From NCBI GenBank assembly GCA_034687125.1, contig JAQGBZ010000046.1, forward strand, positions 124,001 through 188,000: a stretch of 64,000 bases of DNA. The letters run 5' to 3'. This document shows positions 48,301 to 61,086 of the stretch, one piece after another. Each line of letters opens with the position of its first letter. Positions within the stretch are counted from its first letter, which is position 1. Made by a program: the position numbers and the translations under genes. The DNA is from Neelides folsomi (Eukaryota > Arthropoda > Collembola > Neelipleona > Neelidae). The notes under the pieces are model-generated. The model made no database searches. It was not told the origin of the DNA and saw nothing but the letters and a program-made list of their open reading frames with translations.

Positions 48301-51300
48301 ATTTACCTATGATTTTATTACCAAATCAAAACTAATCAATTTACTAAATTAACTCATAGATTTACATAATTAAATAATATAAACATTGGTACAACATTCA
48401 TAATGGTGAATTTAGAAAGAAAGGAATTGCACCAATTTTCCTGTATATTATGTCGGAAAAAATTTACCAGAATAGATTTCTTAAATGCTCATATTAGGAG
48501 ACACACAAAAGAAAAACCATATAATTGTTTAATGTGTAAAAGCGCATTTTCTAGTAAAATTGAACTTGTGCTCCATTTAAGAGTTCACACAAAATAAAAG
48601 CCATATTACTGTATTATGTGTAAACGTGGATTTTCTCAACGTTCAAACCTCGCTGCTCATTTAAGATCTCACACAAATGAAAAGCCTTATAATTGCAATA
48701 TGTGTAAACGTGCATTTTCTTTGCATTGGTCTCTCGTCTCATCTGAGAGCTCACCTACAAGAAAAACCATATACTTGCAATATGTGCAAACGTGGATTTA
48801 CTAGACAAAGTTGGCTCGAGACTCATTTAAGAATTCATACCACCGAAAAGGAATTCAATTGTAAGGTGTGTGATCGAACATTTGCACAAAAGGCCAATAT
48901 AATGTCCATATGGCCTTACATTCAAATACAAAAAATTTTGAATGTAATATTTGTTTGAGAAAATTTGCTCTCAAAAGCTATTTGACTGAGCATATAAAAT
49001 CCCACAATGTCGATAAACATCATAATTGCAATTTTTGTGAGACACGATTTAAAGAATTGGGCACTTTAAAAAGTCACACCAAGGAAAAGCCATTCAAATG
49101 CTATTTTTGCTATAAATTATTTTCAGAAAATGTTCATTTGCAAGATCATGTAAGGATTCATACAGGAGAAAAACCTTACAAATGCCACAAATGCCTTAAG
49201 GAATTTTCTTACCCTCATCAATTGAAGGTCCACTTGAAAACCCATGTTAAGGAAAATTATTTTCAGTGTTTAATTTGTAATAAAAAGCTAAGCTAAAAGA
49301 ATATTTAGTTAGGCATATGAAAATTCACAGCGAAATAAGGCCACACCAGTGCAAATATTGCAAAAAAACTTTTATTCGCAGTTCACATCTGAAAAACTAC
49401 CTTTTTGTTCACGAATCCAATAAAGTAAAAACCTTCCATTGTAATATTTGCAAAAAAGCATTTTTTCGAAATACAAATTTAAATACCCATATTCGCATAG
49501 TTCATTTTTCTAAAGGAAAATTTGAATGCTATTTCTGTGATAAAAAACAAGGTATTTGAATAATCATATAAGAACTCACGCTAAAGAAAAGCCTTTCACT
49601 TGTGTCCAATGTGGGAAAGGATTTTCACAATTTTGTAATTTAAAGAACCACACAACCTTGCATTCTGGATTAAAGTTATTCAAATGCGAATTTTGCACAA
49701 TGACCTTTGCACAAAAATATGGACTCGATTCTAATTTAATGTCTCATGAGAAAATCAAAAAATTTAAGAGTCCATTTTGTAATTTTGCAAATAACAGAAA
49801 TGCGGATTTTTATCGACATATGGTAAGAGTTCACACAAGAGAAATTTGGTAATTGAAAGAATCACTCATTCTTGCATTCTGGATTAAAACAATTCAAATG
49901 TAATATTTGTAGGAAATCGTTTGCACAAAAAAATGGACTAGCAATTCATTTAACAACTCAATAAAAAATTCAAAGCTTTTTTGTAATTTTGAAACTGACA
50001 AAAACTAGATTTATAAAATCCATACAAAGGAAATATCATTAAATCACGAATGATTAACTAAAATTATGATAAAACTTATATATATTTTTGAACAGATTTG
50101 TTTAATTTGTTTAAGAGATCTCTTTTAAATTTTAAGCAGTTCTCTTTTATGCTTATGTAAAGTTTTATTCCTAATATTTAATTTTCTCTCACTCAATGTC
50201 AATGTCAGTTGTCATTAGTCAGTACCATAATTAAATATAAAATCATATCATAATATTTATATATGTTATAATGCTGTAAATATAAGCCAACTTATGTATA
50301 CTATACATTGCGAAAAGTGAATTAAGTATTAACGATAATATTAAAAATCGGTCAAAGTTAAAAAAAAGATTTCTTAAGAGACTTAAGACACAATTATTCA
50401 ATCCTCCTCTAGATTATTGGTAAGAAATAATTATTAACTATCTTTATAGTTTATTTGTAAAATTTTATATGTTTAATCCATAGTTCAAAAATAACCAATA
50501 AACACTTATCTGTGATATTTAGGATTCTTCATCTAAACTCAAACTAAACTAAACCTTTACTCTATAATCCCCTAACCGCTAACTTTAAGGGGAAATCCCC
50601 ATTTGTTGTAATAAGTATTTAACGTCCTCCTCTCGAAACTCTATATAATGTACATAGTTACTTACCTACTTAACTTAATACTTACATATCGCCTTTCCCT
50701 TCTGGGGTATAAGTCTTGGCTAGACTGATCCTTTCATAAACAACATTAGTATTTATCATTAAGATGAAGCAAATGCATTTAATACCTCGGATAGGGAACA
50801 AGGCCAATGGAGTATGTTTTAAGGATCTGTGTGCGTATACCACAAGAGGCCCAAGTCCCCAGACCCAAGATTGGTGTCGGAGGAAGTGAAGCCATAAAGG
50901 CTTTATGAGAAACTCCCTTGATTTATTGGAACTACACGATTATTACGTTCCTGAAATTCCCTAAAGATCCTCGAAAGCCGAGTAGTCCATATAACATAAT
51001 AACACCTCCACTCACATTCCTCTCCTTACATCTCATCTCATAACTTCCGCTTCATATATTTCTCCACACATACAATTTTTATATGTCTCTGTTCCTATCC
51101 TATGTACCTAGCTTGTTTGAGTGCATTAAATATGAGGAGCTTGGGCATGGAAGTTTCCACGAAGGAAACGGTACTTGTGCTTTCCCCCACTCACTCACGG
51201 CCATACATGAAAATGCAATTGGCGAAATATTAGCATGTGCGAATTGGTCTAAAAATGCTTTTATGGCTCTGGGTTATTACACTGACGAACTGGACATGCA

Positions 51301-54300
51301 ATTTGAACAAACACATGTAGAATAAAAGTAAAATTACTCTTAATACTCAATTTTTATCAAACTTTAATCATTCGAATATTTAATAATTTTATCCAGTCCC
51401 AAATGCATATTTCGAATATAACTTTGAAGTGAATTAACCAATGGAAGTTTCAATTTAAATTAAGTTGTCCTTATGCAAATAAAAACCGTAGTTCTTTCTC
51501 GATTTATTGACTCGAACTTTGGCGAAAATGGGGAAAAGGGAGTCATTAAGGGAGTGTTAAAGGGGTGTAGGTGGAGCATAAATCCTAGATTTATCACACA
51601 GGGATTTCAGAGTAATTTGAGTTCAAGTGATTTATTCTTCACTTCTTTATGTGTTATGTGTGATAAAGGTATATGAAGAGACCATTAAAACATTGTGTGG
51701 GAATTTCCCAATAATACAAAAGGGGCATTAGGAAGTGGCGGAAGAAAGAGGAGAAAGTTCAACCACGGAATGTTCTATTATGAAATAAAAAGCTATTTGG
51801 ACTTTTTTTAATCGTATTATTTCCCTCTGATAGATCCGAATGGGTGAGGAAGTCGAGAAGCGGATGCGGAGCCAAGCAGCCGGGTATGAATCCCGCCTCA
51901 TTGAACTCCATTCAGTCATTGCGGAATTGAAGAAAAATCTCGACATCTCGATGGACAAACGAATACCCGAAGAAAGGTTGAGCGAAGGAGACGAAGACGA
52001 CCAGGAATCGAGCAAAAATTCTCAAGGTTTTTTTATTTTCTTTTCTTATTAAGATATTAATTAGTTTTATCGATCATCGCTATTGTATTAGTTAGCTCAA
52101 CTTTATAGTATTTGGTCCTCGATAGTATAGTACTTGGTATGTGCTGAAGTGTGAAACTACTTTTATATAGGAATATTGTATGTTATCTAACTTAATTATA
52201 GTTTAAACTTTTTAATATTGGTGTCGTATCGAGTTCATTGACATTATATAGCTAAAACGAGCACTATTATCTACTATGAAATTTAAGCACCCAGCGTTTT
52301 ATATCTTATAGATTTTTTTATTATCCAGTTTTTTCACGTAAAATTGCGTAGCTGCGAAAAGTATTGACATTTTTAAAATATCCAGATAAGGGTTGGTTCA
52401 TCCTCCTTTGTAGGAGTTGGGCCTATTTACTTTCTACTCCATATATCGAGATTTCTCGATAAGAGTTCAAATACGGGGAAATAATACGGATGAGATGTCG
52501 AGAGAGGATAAAGTCGAGAGCAGTATATATTTAGTATGGGAAATATTTGGTGGAGGTTCACTTAAGAGATCTTTGGGAAAAACCGCTTGGGAATATTCCT
52601 GGTGATTCAGTCTTAAATCCCAAAGAGCCTCCCGTGCTTTTCTCCGCACTGTCAATGGGCCATTTCTTTCCCAAGAGACCCGATAAGGAGAGGATGGGCC
52701 TTTGAAAACGAAATTCGTCATTCAACTCCCTTTTCCACGGAGTTCCCTTTTAGGAATTCCCTATATGACCGAAACGTGCAAATTGTTCGCATTTGTATTG
52801 TACACTCATGTTATAAATGGTGGAAGGCTTAATTTAATTTGGATAAAAGCAGTTTATTGCCAATTTTTGAACAGTTAACTTTACACAAAACGCATTTTAT
52901 GAGATCGATCGACAGAGTAAAAAGTTTGCGTCAAAAGCTTCCGTATTCAGTTTTGATTAAACAGAGTTACAGAGATATTCTTTGTTGATTTAAACCTTAA
53001 AAATTGACTTGAATTCAAAAGACCGAAAACTTTTTGAATTGGTATAAAATTCCTAATTAGAGTCTTTGTAGACTGAGTTTGATTTGTTTGATTCAATTGA
53101 GTTTGACTGAATTGAATGGAGCTAAGGCTGAAGTTTTTTCCCCATATTCGGAAAGGGTTTCCTGGAGAATATTCTTTCTACTTGTTCAAGTGTGGCCATG
53201 CAGTGTCTGGAATTACTGGCATATTCTTCCAAAATGCTTAAGTGTTGGATACCCATCCAATTCGCCCACAAGCATTCATGCATATGGAGATGAGAGAGAA
53301 TAAAAGATTACTTTCCCCATACAAAAAGCATGGTTCCGGATGGGAGTCTTGGAGGTTAGATAAAGTCTCATAAAAGCACCCTTTGCTTTTATCCAAAATG
53401 TCTAATAGTCTTATAAAAATAAAAATAGAGTATCTCACAATTTGAATACGAGTTTATGCCATTAGTTTTAATTAATGATTAACATTCCAATTTATTAGAT
53501 AATGGATTAAACAATTCTTTATTTATTAGGCTCATCAAGTGAAAATTCGAGTAAATCTATCAATGAAGAAACCATCGAAGATTCGAATACAAAGTCATGC
53601 CAAGTGGACAAGGTAAAAGATTTATATTTTATTCCTTTGCTATTTCTAGTCCAGACCTCATAAAACGTACATTACAAATAATATTACCCACTTACCAATA
53701 TTATATATTTTACTTAAAAATATCAACATATACCTATACTATACTACATAGTATAGGTATAGTACTATACTAAATTTTATAGATTTTTAAAAGAAGTTTT
53801 TCTATATCTTCCTATTACACATATTTACTTATATTAAACCAATTGAGAATTACTTATATGTATTGTATCCCCTTTGATTGTTTTTAAAGCCCTTTGGATT
53901 TCTATTACTTAAGATTCTACTTCTATTAGAGTACAAAACCTTGAGTAAACCATTTTGAAGTGATTCGCAATCGCATCATTCATTCGGTGGAAAAGACAAT
54001 ATGTATCAATTGAAAGGGTCAAGCCTGAGATGTAGATAAATAGTTTGGAAGTTGAATCAAGAGGAATGAGATCCCTTGTTCTTTTGTTCACGACTTCCGA
54101 AAATTGTGAAGGAGGTAGAAGAGGTAAAAGGAATTTACAATGTAAGTTCCATCCATCTTTGTCAGCCACTACAACGTCCTCCAATTCCTATCCCCAGACT
54201 TATGCACCATTCCCAGTCAAACCTTCCACATACATAACTTTTACATCTTCTCCATTTCACCAAGGGCAGAATAAGGGCAGTGGGAAATTACAAAAAGTTT

Positions 54301-57300
54301 GCACAAACTCGCCGTTACCACTTTACGACTTGCGATGTCTTGAAAATTTAAATAAAATAAAAATATCCAAGTGGCCCTAAAACTCCTTATAAAATATTTA
54401 ACCTTCTTTATTTTGAATTTTTTTTGAATATTAGGTTCGCGGGAAGCGTCGAGCCGAGGAGAAGCACAATAATGTAACTCAGTTGTACGAGGAAGTTGCG
54501 GAGGTGCGAGAGGAACACCGAAATATTCGAGAGACTCTGCGAAAAAAGGAGGTTGAGCTTGAGCGGAGCAAAGGAGCACTTGAAAGCATCGGCCAAGAAC
54601 GAGACTTTCTTCGGCACAAGGTGAGAGAGGAGGGGGATTAAATATTGAAGACTGAATTACCCCCAAACACTGACATCCGTTCCTTGAACCCTCCACTTAA
54701 ACCTCCGCTGGCACATGGAAAGAGCTCAAGTGGTTTATTAAGTATTCTGCCCCTCATTTCGCCCGAATGGAGAATTTGGGAATTTGAAAAGAGGATGAGT
54801 AAACTGGTAAATAAGGAAGGAGACATGGCGAGAGGTGCGGGGAAAAGTTCCGTGTTTGAAATCCACAAAATTGGAAAACAAAGAGACTTGAGAATAATTT
54901 GTTAGTATAATGATGGTCAGATTAAAAACATTCTTTATACGCTTTTAACCCATTGGATAATCTATTAATTTTTATGGTTTCAATTATCCTTTCAATTATT
55001 TCATACCAATTGTATGATTGCCAAGCATTAGCAATTTAATGCCGTTTTGGGATTCCGCACTAAAGTAAATTGAATTTGGATTAAAGGGTTAAGCCCGTAA
55101 ATTAGATTTCCTCCCCACAGCCTCCACATATCCTCCAGGGGAAAGGGAGCCTCTACCTTCAGGTTACAATGAGATCCGAATTTTGGGCGATGGGAAGTTT
55201 AAATTGGGCCAGACTGGAGAGACTGTTGATTTATTTCCCTTGGCTCCCGTCCACTTCCCAATTGATATTGATTCCGAGTGACTTTACGCTCTTCCGCCTC
55301 AATCTCACCCAGAATGCAAATGGGCGGAATTAACCCTTTTCTCTTCCACACCCGCAGACACGACCACATACAATGAAACCAATCCTTTTTACACATAAAG
55401 TACAAGCTCCTTACCTAGGCCTTAAATATAAGGAAAAATGATCTTTGTGCCAATTCTCATTCTGTACATACCCAGGATATGTATCCTATTTCTATAGTAT
55501 ATTGCAGCGGTATATTCACATACTGTTGTAACTATAAAAAATATTGAGTAGGTATAGTGTACTTATAAGCCTTATATTACTTATATCCAGGTGAGCGAGT
55601 TGGAGAGTTTGCTAAAAGAGAAGAAATTCCCAAGTAAGAAACTCCCCCCTGACGATGACCATCCGTTCCAGCTAAAGATCGCGGAGAAAGTGAAACTAAA
55701 GACCCAGGCCGGGAAACCAAATAGTAATTTAAATCATAACAATAACCGTTTCTTCCGGAGCTCTTCAAGAAGTCAAGGGTTCATCAGTGGGCAAGACGTG
55801 ATGCGGATTGGGTTCAGCCCTCGAGTGGCAGAAGTTTTATCCGAAGGAATGAAAGAGGAATCTCGAGTGAGGGAAATGGAAGAAGCTCTTTCACCTTCTT
55901 CTTCAAACGCCTCACTTGCTGAGGAGAGAATCAGGGAGTTTGAAGTGGAGACGGAGAGATTGAAATCAAGATTGGAGCATTACAAAGCACAAAATGAAGT
56001 ATTGACCCTCAATCTCGAAGATTCAAAAAATCTCTCACATCGACTCACCGTCCTTCTTGGAAAATATGAATCCAACAATCTCGCCCTACAAATATCCCTC
56101 GATTTAAGGTATTTTATTAAACTTATAAATTTCAATTAAACCAATGAGATAGTCATAATGGAAATGCCTTATTTAAAAATTCAATTTAAATTAGGTAATT
56201 ATACTTTAAGGAGGTAAACGATAATTAATATTAAGTAAAAACTCGCAATGATTAAATTCCTTTTAGGCTCATTAATTTGATGAATTCTTGAGAGACATAA
56301 ATTAATTATTAGGGATATCAAATACACAGTGAAATGTTGAAAGGAATGAATGAAAAAATGTCTTTATTTAATGAAAGGCCTAACGAGATGTGAAGGGGTA
56401 ATAAATGAGTTTCGTTTTTTCATTTTCACCTCCTGGGTTTTCCCTTTTCATTCTTCACTTTCATTTCTCGTTGTGACAGGAGAAAGAAGAAGAGGAGTTC
56501 AAAAGCGGAGAGTGACAGTCTAATTAATCAAAAATGCATGCAATCTTTATGTTCTGCGACAACGTTGAATTTTCATCATTTTATCACTTTTCCTAACTTA
56601 TTATATGACTCCGGGAAATGTCGACCATTTGGAATATTTGGAAACATTCTGATTATTTTTTACGATCCGTCATTTCTATCATTTCCCGCCTTAATTCAAA
56701 AGTTATCCAATAAATCACAAGTCTGATGAAAGTCTTGAAAGTTTTCCATTCCATTAAAGACTCCTCCTATAATAAAACATCCTTGTATGTATTTGGTATC
56801 CTGATTATAATAATCATGTAATAAAAAGAGCGTTAGAGGGAAATAAAAGGAACAATAAAATGAGGGGGGAGTTAAAGAAAAATATGAGCATTAGTTTAAT
56901 GGAAACATTGCGTGACTTTCACTGTGTGTCAATTTATTGTTTATTTACTCACCCGCCCTTTCATTTACAGTGACCAGGGGATTGAGGCTTATGACATCTT
57001 GGTGGCCTTGTTGGAGAGCGAATTGGGCCAACTGCTCGCAAACTGCCGAGCAGCAGGAATCGGATGTAACACGGAGGGAGCAAACGGCGAACAACTCGAC
57101 GTCCCAACGCTTCTCCATCGTGCAAATGAGAATCGGGAAACGGCCGAAACAGCCGCAAGAAACCTCCTTCTAAGATTCGGTCATCCGCCATTTCCGCTCG
57201 ACTCCCCTGGGAGCGAAAATAACAATATGGGACTCGATTTAAATTCAACCCCACCGCCCTTACATCCATGGGAGGAAAACTCGTCTGGGAGCCAAACATT

Positions 57301-58305
57301 AAGGTAATTTATATAAACGAAATTGTCCAATTTACATACTTAACATTATGTTTATAAAACTACTCTAAACAATGTAATCAACTAAATTGGCATTAAATAT
57401 CCTTATAAATATAACAATGAAATACAAATGCATGTAATGTTATTAAATTAGTATCTTACCTATATCAATATTATCATATCGGTATCGTTTTTATTTACAG
57501 CTCCGCTTCTACATCGAGCGTTGGTGGGAGCTCACACTCAGGAGAATCTTTCAATAACTCATTTGAGAAATCCGAAGAAGGGCGAATTCGGGATGTGATA
57601 ATTGGATTAAAAACGGAACGAGAAGGAGTTCGCCGCACTGTACTTTCAATCGACTCCTGGGGTCAAGAACCCCACACGCCAGACGAGCCCTCCCCTTGCG
57701 ACTTGATCGAAGCGCGAAAGCTTGATTTAGAAACCGCCGTCCTCATGCAGGAACTCATGGCCATGAGAGAAGAAAAGGCAGAGCTTCGGGCTCAGCTGTT
57801 TTTGAATGACAAAGACCGTCACTCGCTCGAACTCCGCCTTGGGTCATATGAAGCCCAAGACGACGCGAACAAATCGAGAATTGCCGTCCTAAAGGAAGAG
57901 CTCAAGGAGGCCCTACGGAAAAAGAAATCAAAGAGGGAAAATTTAAACGAACCACGCAACGACAACTCCCCTGACGAAGACGAAGAAAACGGAAATGAGA
58001 GGGAAGAGGAATTGAGGCGGAGAGTGAAGGACCTTTTAGGAAGTTTGGAACGCGTTTCCACTTCCGCAATGATGCGAGAGAAAGAGGAACGCGAAATGAC
58101 ATCGGAACTCCGAAGGGCCAATGCCAATTTGGTTGAGAATCTCGAGGCGACGAAGAGAAAGTACCAAGGAAGGCTGAAGAAAATGGAAGATCAAATTTTG
58201 TCTTTAATGGACCGTCACTCGAGCCAAATTAAATTGTATAGGGAGAAGCTGGCGGGAATCCAACCAATCTCTTGCAACCTCAATGAGAGGAATTTCAATG
58301 AGTAG
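45304..58305 (+). CDS. MCC: MCC (mutated in colorectal cancers) orthologue, 5' end not found
   Basis: Coiled-coil scaffold protein of the MCC/USHBP1 family, linked in vertebrates to Wnt/beta-catenin, NF-kB and cell-cortex functions. Seven exons: 45304-45426, 51834-52026, 53530-53612, 54435-54620, 55591-56108, 56971-57303 and 57501-58305. Phases close and encode 746 residues; human MCC has 829. Diagnostic segments in order: [17 protein letters not shown], a parallel of human [95 protein letters not shown]. The first exon starts with an acceptor, so the initiator and upstream residues are missing from this model. The protein ends RNFNE, without the class I PDZ ligand (TSL) of vertebrate MCC. 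The first intron seen (6.4 kb) carries zinc-finger pseudogenes. Confidence 0.93.
45688..46015 (+). pseudogene. C2H2 zinc-finger remnant A
   Basis: Degenerate finger pieces can still be read: MHIRTLT followed by a stop and EKEFKSNMC, then [13 protein letters not shown], then [20 protein letters not shown], then IRSHKKERP and NFCDRT. These are H-x3-H and linker (TGEKP-like) segments with several lost Cys/His ligands and at least three in-frame stops. It is the oldest-looking of three such remnants in this intron. Confidence 0.7.
46478..47557 (+). pseudogene. poly-C2H2 zinc-finger pseudogene B
   Basis: The ATG at 46478 opens [23 protein letters not shown] and so on. About five fingers follow with good CxxC and Hx3H spacing and degenerate TGEKP linkers. 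The frame shifts near 46908, where the next frame reads [20 protein letters not shown], again near 47160 ([18 protein letters not shown]), near 47390 and near 47452, ending KLHKKL and a stop at 47557. About eleven fingers can be traced in total. There is no intron and no KRAB, ZAD or BTB domain ahead of the fingers. The intact frames of the neighbouring genes argue that these breaks are real decay, not poor sequence. Confidence 0.85.
48403..49965 (+). pseudogene. poly-C2H2 zinc-finger pseudogene C
   Basis: Starts with an ATG at 48403 ([20 protein letters not shown]). The linker after finger two has a stop where Glu is expected (HTK-stop-KPYYC, near 48595). Frameshifts follow near 48735, 48902, 49290, 49552 (in a run of A) and 49853. 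Between them the fingers are well preserved, for example [20 protein letters not shown]. At least fifteen fingers can be traced, ending near 49965. Same orientation and similar wording as copy B, so the two probably arose by tandem duplication of one intronless poly-finger gene. Confidence 0.85.
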
Positions 58306-59929
58306 AGGAATTATAATAAATTATATATACGTTAATTTATAATATCATGTTAATTTATTATGATAGATTAATATTTATATATTATTGGAAATTATAATGT
58401 TGATCAAATGGCGGGAGTGAGATGATTTATTATGTGAATAAATAAGGGAACTCGAAGGCTGGTTAAATGTCAATCCGATTGTTAATATAATGATTGTAAT
58501 ATTAATAGTTTAAAAATTTCCAGGAATAAATAAATGGCGTTGTTCAAATTAATATTTATAATCACCACAAATTATGGCTCTGTTAAATATATCTAAAATT
58601 TATTTGTACATACTTTTATTGATATATCTTAATAAATACTCAATTATTTGTTAATGTTATGTATGTATTTCACAAGTATTATAAATTATTAAAATTAAGA
58701 ATATATAAAATTAAGAATTTTCCAAAGAAAAAAGTACAATTTCCATATAAGATTAAAAATTCATAGTTTTAATTTCAATATTCAATAATTCTAGGATTTT
58801 AAATTTTAATAAATTCATTAAACAGCATTTAATAGTTTTTGGTTAAATAATTTTCATTATAAAAATAGTAACGTCCCGAATCCTATTATTATGGTTAGCT
58901 GTAATTTTTTACAATTTACATCAGATTAGAAGAGACAAAGCAAAGAAAGAAATTGAAATGGTTTAATTTTCGTCAACTGGCTTCTAAATACAAGACAGGT
59001 TAGATAGATTATCTGATAGAAAAATATTAATCTATTCAAAAATTAAAATATATAATCACATGATTAACATAAAAGCAAAAAATATGGATTTATAAATATG
59101 ATTCTAAAAATCGTTGAAAATACTGAATTTTTAAAAAAAAATTGGCCAATTAAAAATGTTTTTAAATAAAATGGAAATGTATGCTTAGCCCTTCAGTTGA
59201 CTCTGCATCCCAATCCCACCTTGAAAGCTTTCATTTTTCTATTAAATTCGTAATATTATCTGTTAAATAAAGAATTTTTAAAACGAATTTTTAAAATAGT
59301 TTACCTATTCAATGTTTATCTCTTCAATAGTCTAATAGTAATAATTATACAACTTGAATAAATGAAAATTGAAAAACTATTTGTATTTTTCTCTTTTATA
59401 TTATTGAAGAACATACTACTATACAATTACAATGTCATTTTAAAAGAGCATTCACAATTTAAAGATATTATAGAAATGAATATTATGTTCTTTAATCTTT
59501 ATTCAACATTTAAACATCCATTAATATTGTACACATGCATACAATCCTCATATGTAAAAGTAAATTACTGAAAATTTAAATTTAAATCCACTATAAAATA
59601 TACAAGCTTACATGTAAGCTTAAAGTTTAGCTTATATTGTAAAATGTAGTGTAGCTTACATAACAACCTATTAAAACTAATATTCTATTTATCCAACATA
59701 CTTTTTCAATATTAAAAGTTCGGCATTGAATTTGAATTAAAAAATTAAAGAAAATTCATTTTCTACATTGGTAACATAGAAAAACAAACAAGGAATTTTC
59801 TTCATTGATAAAAAGTATGAAAATCCCATCTTCTATAAAATTAAATTCTGAACAAAAGAAATCCAAATTATTCAAATTGCAAAGTATTAACTAATTTTAG
59901 GGAAAAGGTCAAAGGTAGCAGCAAACATC
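58306..59929. other. MCC 3' flank and VDAC upstream region
   Basis: AT-rich and non-coding. AATAAA motifs at about 58.32 and 58.53 kb could end MCC transcripts. A perfect 18-bp palindrome AAGCTTACATGTAAGCTT lies at 59604-59621. An AG at 59899-59900 just ahead of the VDAC ATG looks like an acceptor, so VDAC probably has a non-coding first exon in this stretch. Confidence 0.45.
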
Positions 59930-61086
59930 ATGGCTCCTCCTCTCTTCAGTGATCTGGGCAAATCCGCTAGCGATGTTTTTGAAAAAAGTAGATTCAATTT
60001 GCATTATTAATACCAACAATCAATTAAATCATTTTTACAATTTTACGGTGCATTTAGAAAAATTTAATTTTCAACAATAACAAATTAATAATTTTCATCA
60101 ATCCAGGCTACCCACTTGGCACGCTTAAATTTGAGGCCAACAGTCAAGATTGTAAGAATCCACAGTTCAAAATCGCTGCTACACACAAATTTGAAGACGG
60201 AACATTCGAAGGCAACGTGGAAAGCAAATTCAAATTTCCAGAATATGGAGTCACCTTAACAAACAAGTGGAACACCTCCAATGACTTAGTCGTTGAAGCC
60301 GCTTGTGAGGGAAAGCTCAGTCCTGGACTCAAATTGGCTGTGGTTGGAGGTATAAACGCTGACACAGGAGCAAAGAACGGCGAAGGGAAAGTCTTCTACA
60401 AAATGAACAATGCAATCGCTGAAGGAAGCGTCGCTCTCGGAGACAACACCAACACAATGGTGAATGGAGCAGTTGTTGGAGGTTACAAAGGATTCCTTGG
60501 GGGATATCAATTGGCATATGACAGCAACGATGGTTCATTGAAAAAGAACAATTTGGCTTTGCTCTACTGCGCCCCGAATGTTCAAGTCAGAGGGAATGTG
60601 ACCAACATGGGGGAGAAATTGAGCGCATCAATTTACAATCGGATTTTGGATCGTGCCGAAGTTGCAGCTCAAATTAGCTACGTTCCAAACGGAAATGGAT
60701 CTTCTGGAATTTCTTCAGCTCCTCGAAGAACTTCTACACAATCTAATGCACCTGAACCTTCAAGAAACGATGTTCGAAGAACTTTGGGTCAATCTACAGC
60801 TCCAGATGATGGCGAAGCTGCTCCACCACCACCCCCACCACCACAACTCTCCGGCTCGAATAATGCTGCTGAGGATAAAAATATCAATTTTGCAATTGGT
60901 GGTCGTTATCTTCTCGATGCGAACAATTCAATCCGGGCGAAAATCAACCTCAACAGTCAACTGGGAGTCAGCTACGAGACGAAGATTAAGGATGGAACGA
61001 CTGTCACTGCGGCTACTTTGGTCGACTTGAAAAACATGTCAGCAGGAGGACACAAAGTTGGACTTGGTATTGAATTCATTATTTGA
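59930..61086 (+). CDS. VDAC: voltage-dependent anion channel (mitochondrial porin) with a long loop insertion
   Basis: Beta-barrel channel for ATP, ADP and other metabolites in the mitochondrial outer membrane. Two coding exons: 59930-59987 and 60107-61086. The A|GC junction closes the frame to 345 residues, against about 280 in typical VDACs. The start MAPPLFSDLGKSASDVFEK is the family's N-terminal pore helix. The GLK motif is present in LSPGLKLAVVGG, and the C terminus GGHKVGLGIEFII is the eukaryotic porin signature. The extra length is one block, residues about 215-279. It is rich in Ser, Thr, Arg and Pro with a run of seven Pro, and lies between the strands equivalent to human beta-14 and beta-15. 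It contains a 17-residue tandem repeat. The barrel strands on both sides read normally, so I take the gene as functional. Confidence 0.95.
60691..60885 (+). repeat. low-complexity insertion in VDAC with a 51-bp tandem repeat
   Basis: CGAAGAACTT occurs at 60724 and again at 60775, 51 bp apart. The two units encode PRRTSTQSNAPEP and VRRTLGQSTAPDD, and the tract then runs through seven Pro codons (60823-60843). The insertion probably grew by repeat duplication within an exon. There are no splice consensus pairs that would remove it as an in-frame intron with confidence. Confidence 0.8.

Larger units (their letters stand above)
45427..51833 (+). other. 6.4-kb MCC intron hosting decayed zinc-finger copies
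   Basis: Donor CAG|GTTTGA at 45427 and acceptor TGATAG at 51833. The segments outside the three zinc-finger remnants (annotated separately) are non-coding: 46016-46477, 47558-48402 and 49966-51833. An 80-codon frame at 51083-51325 lacks recognisable features. Confidence 0.7.

Noticed and set aside
53714-53763. Short inverted repeat of ACCTATACTAT words in an MCC intron
   Set aside because: Low-complexity TATAC words with arms of about 11 bp; expected by chance in this composition.
54241-54696. 151-codon minus-strand frame
   Set aside because: It runs antisense across the MCC exon at 54435-54620; the plus-strand frame has clear homology and splice sites.
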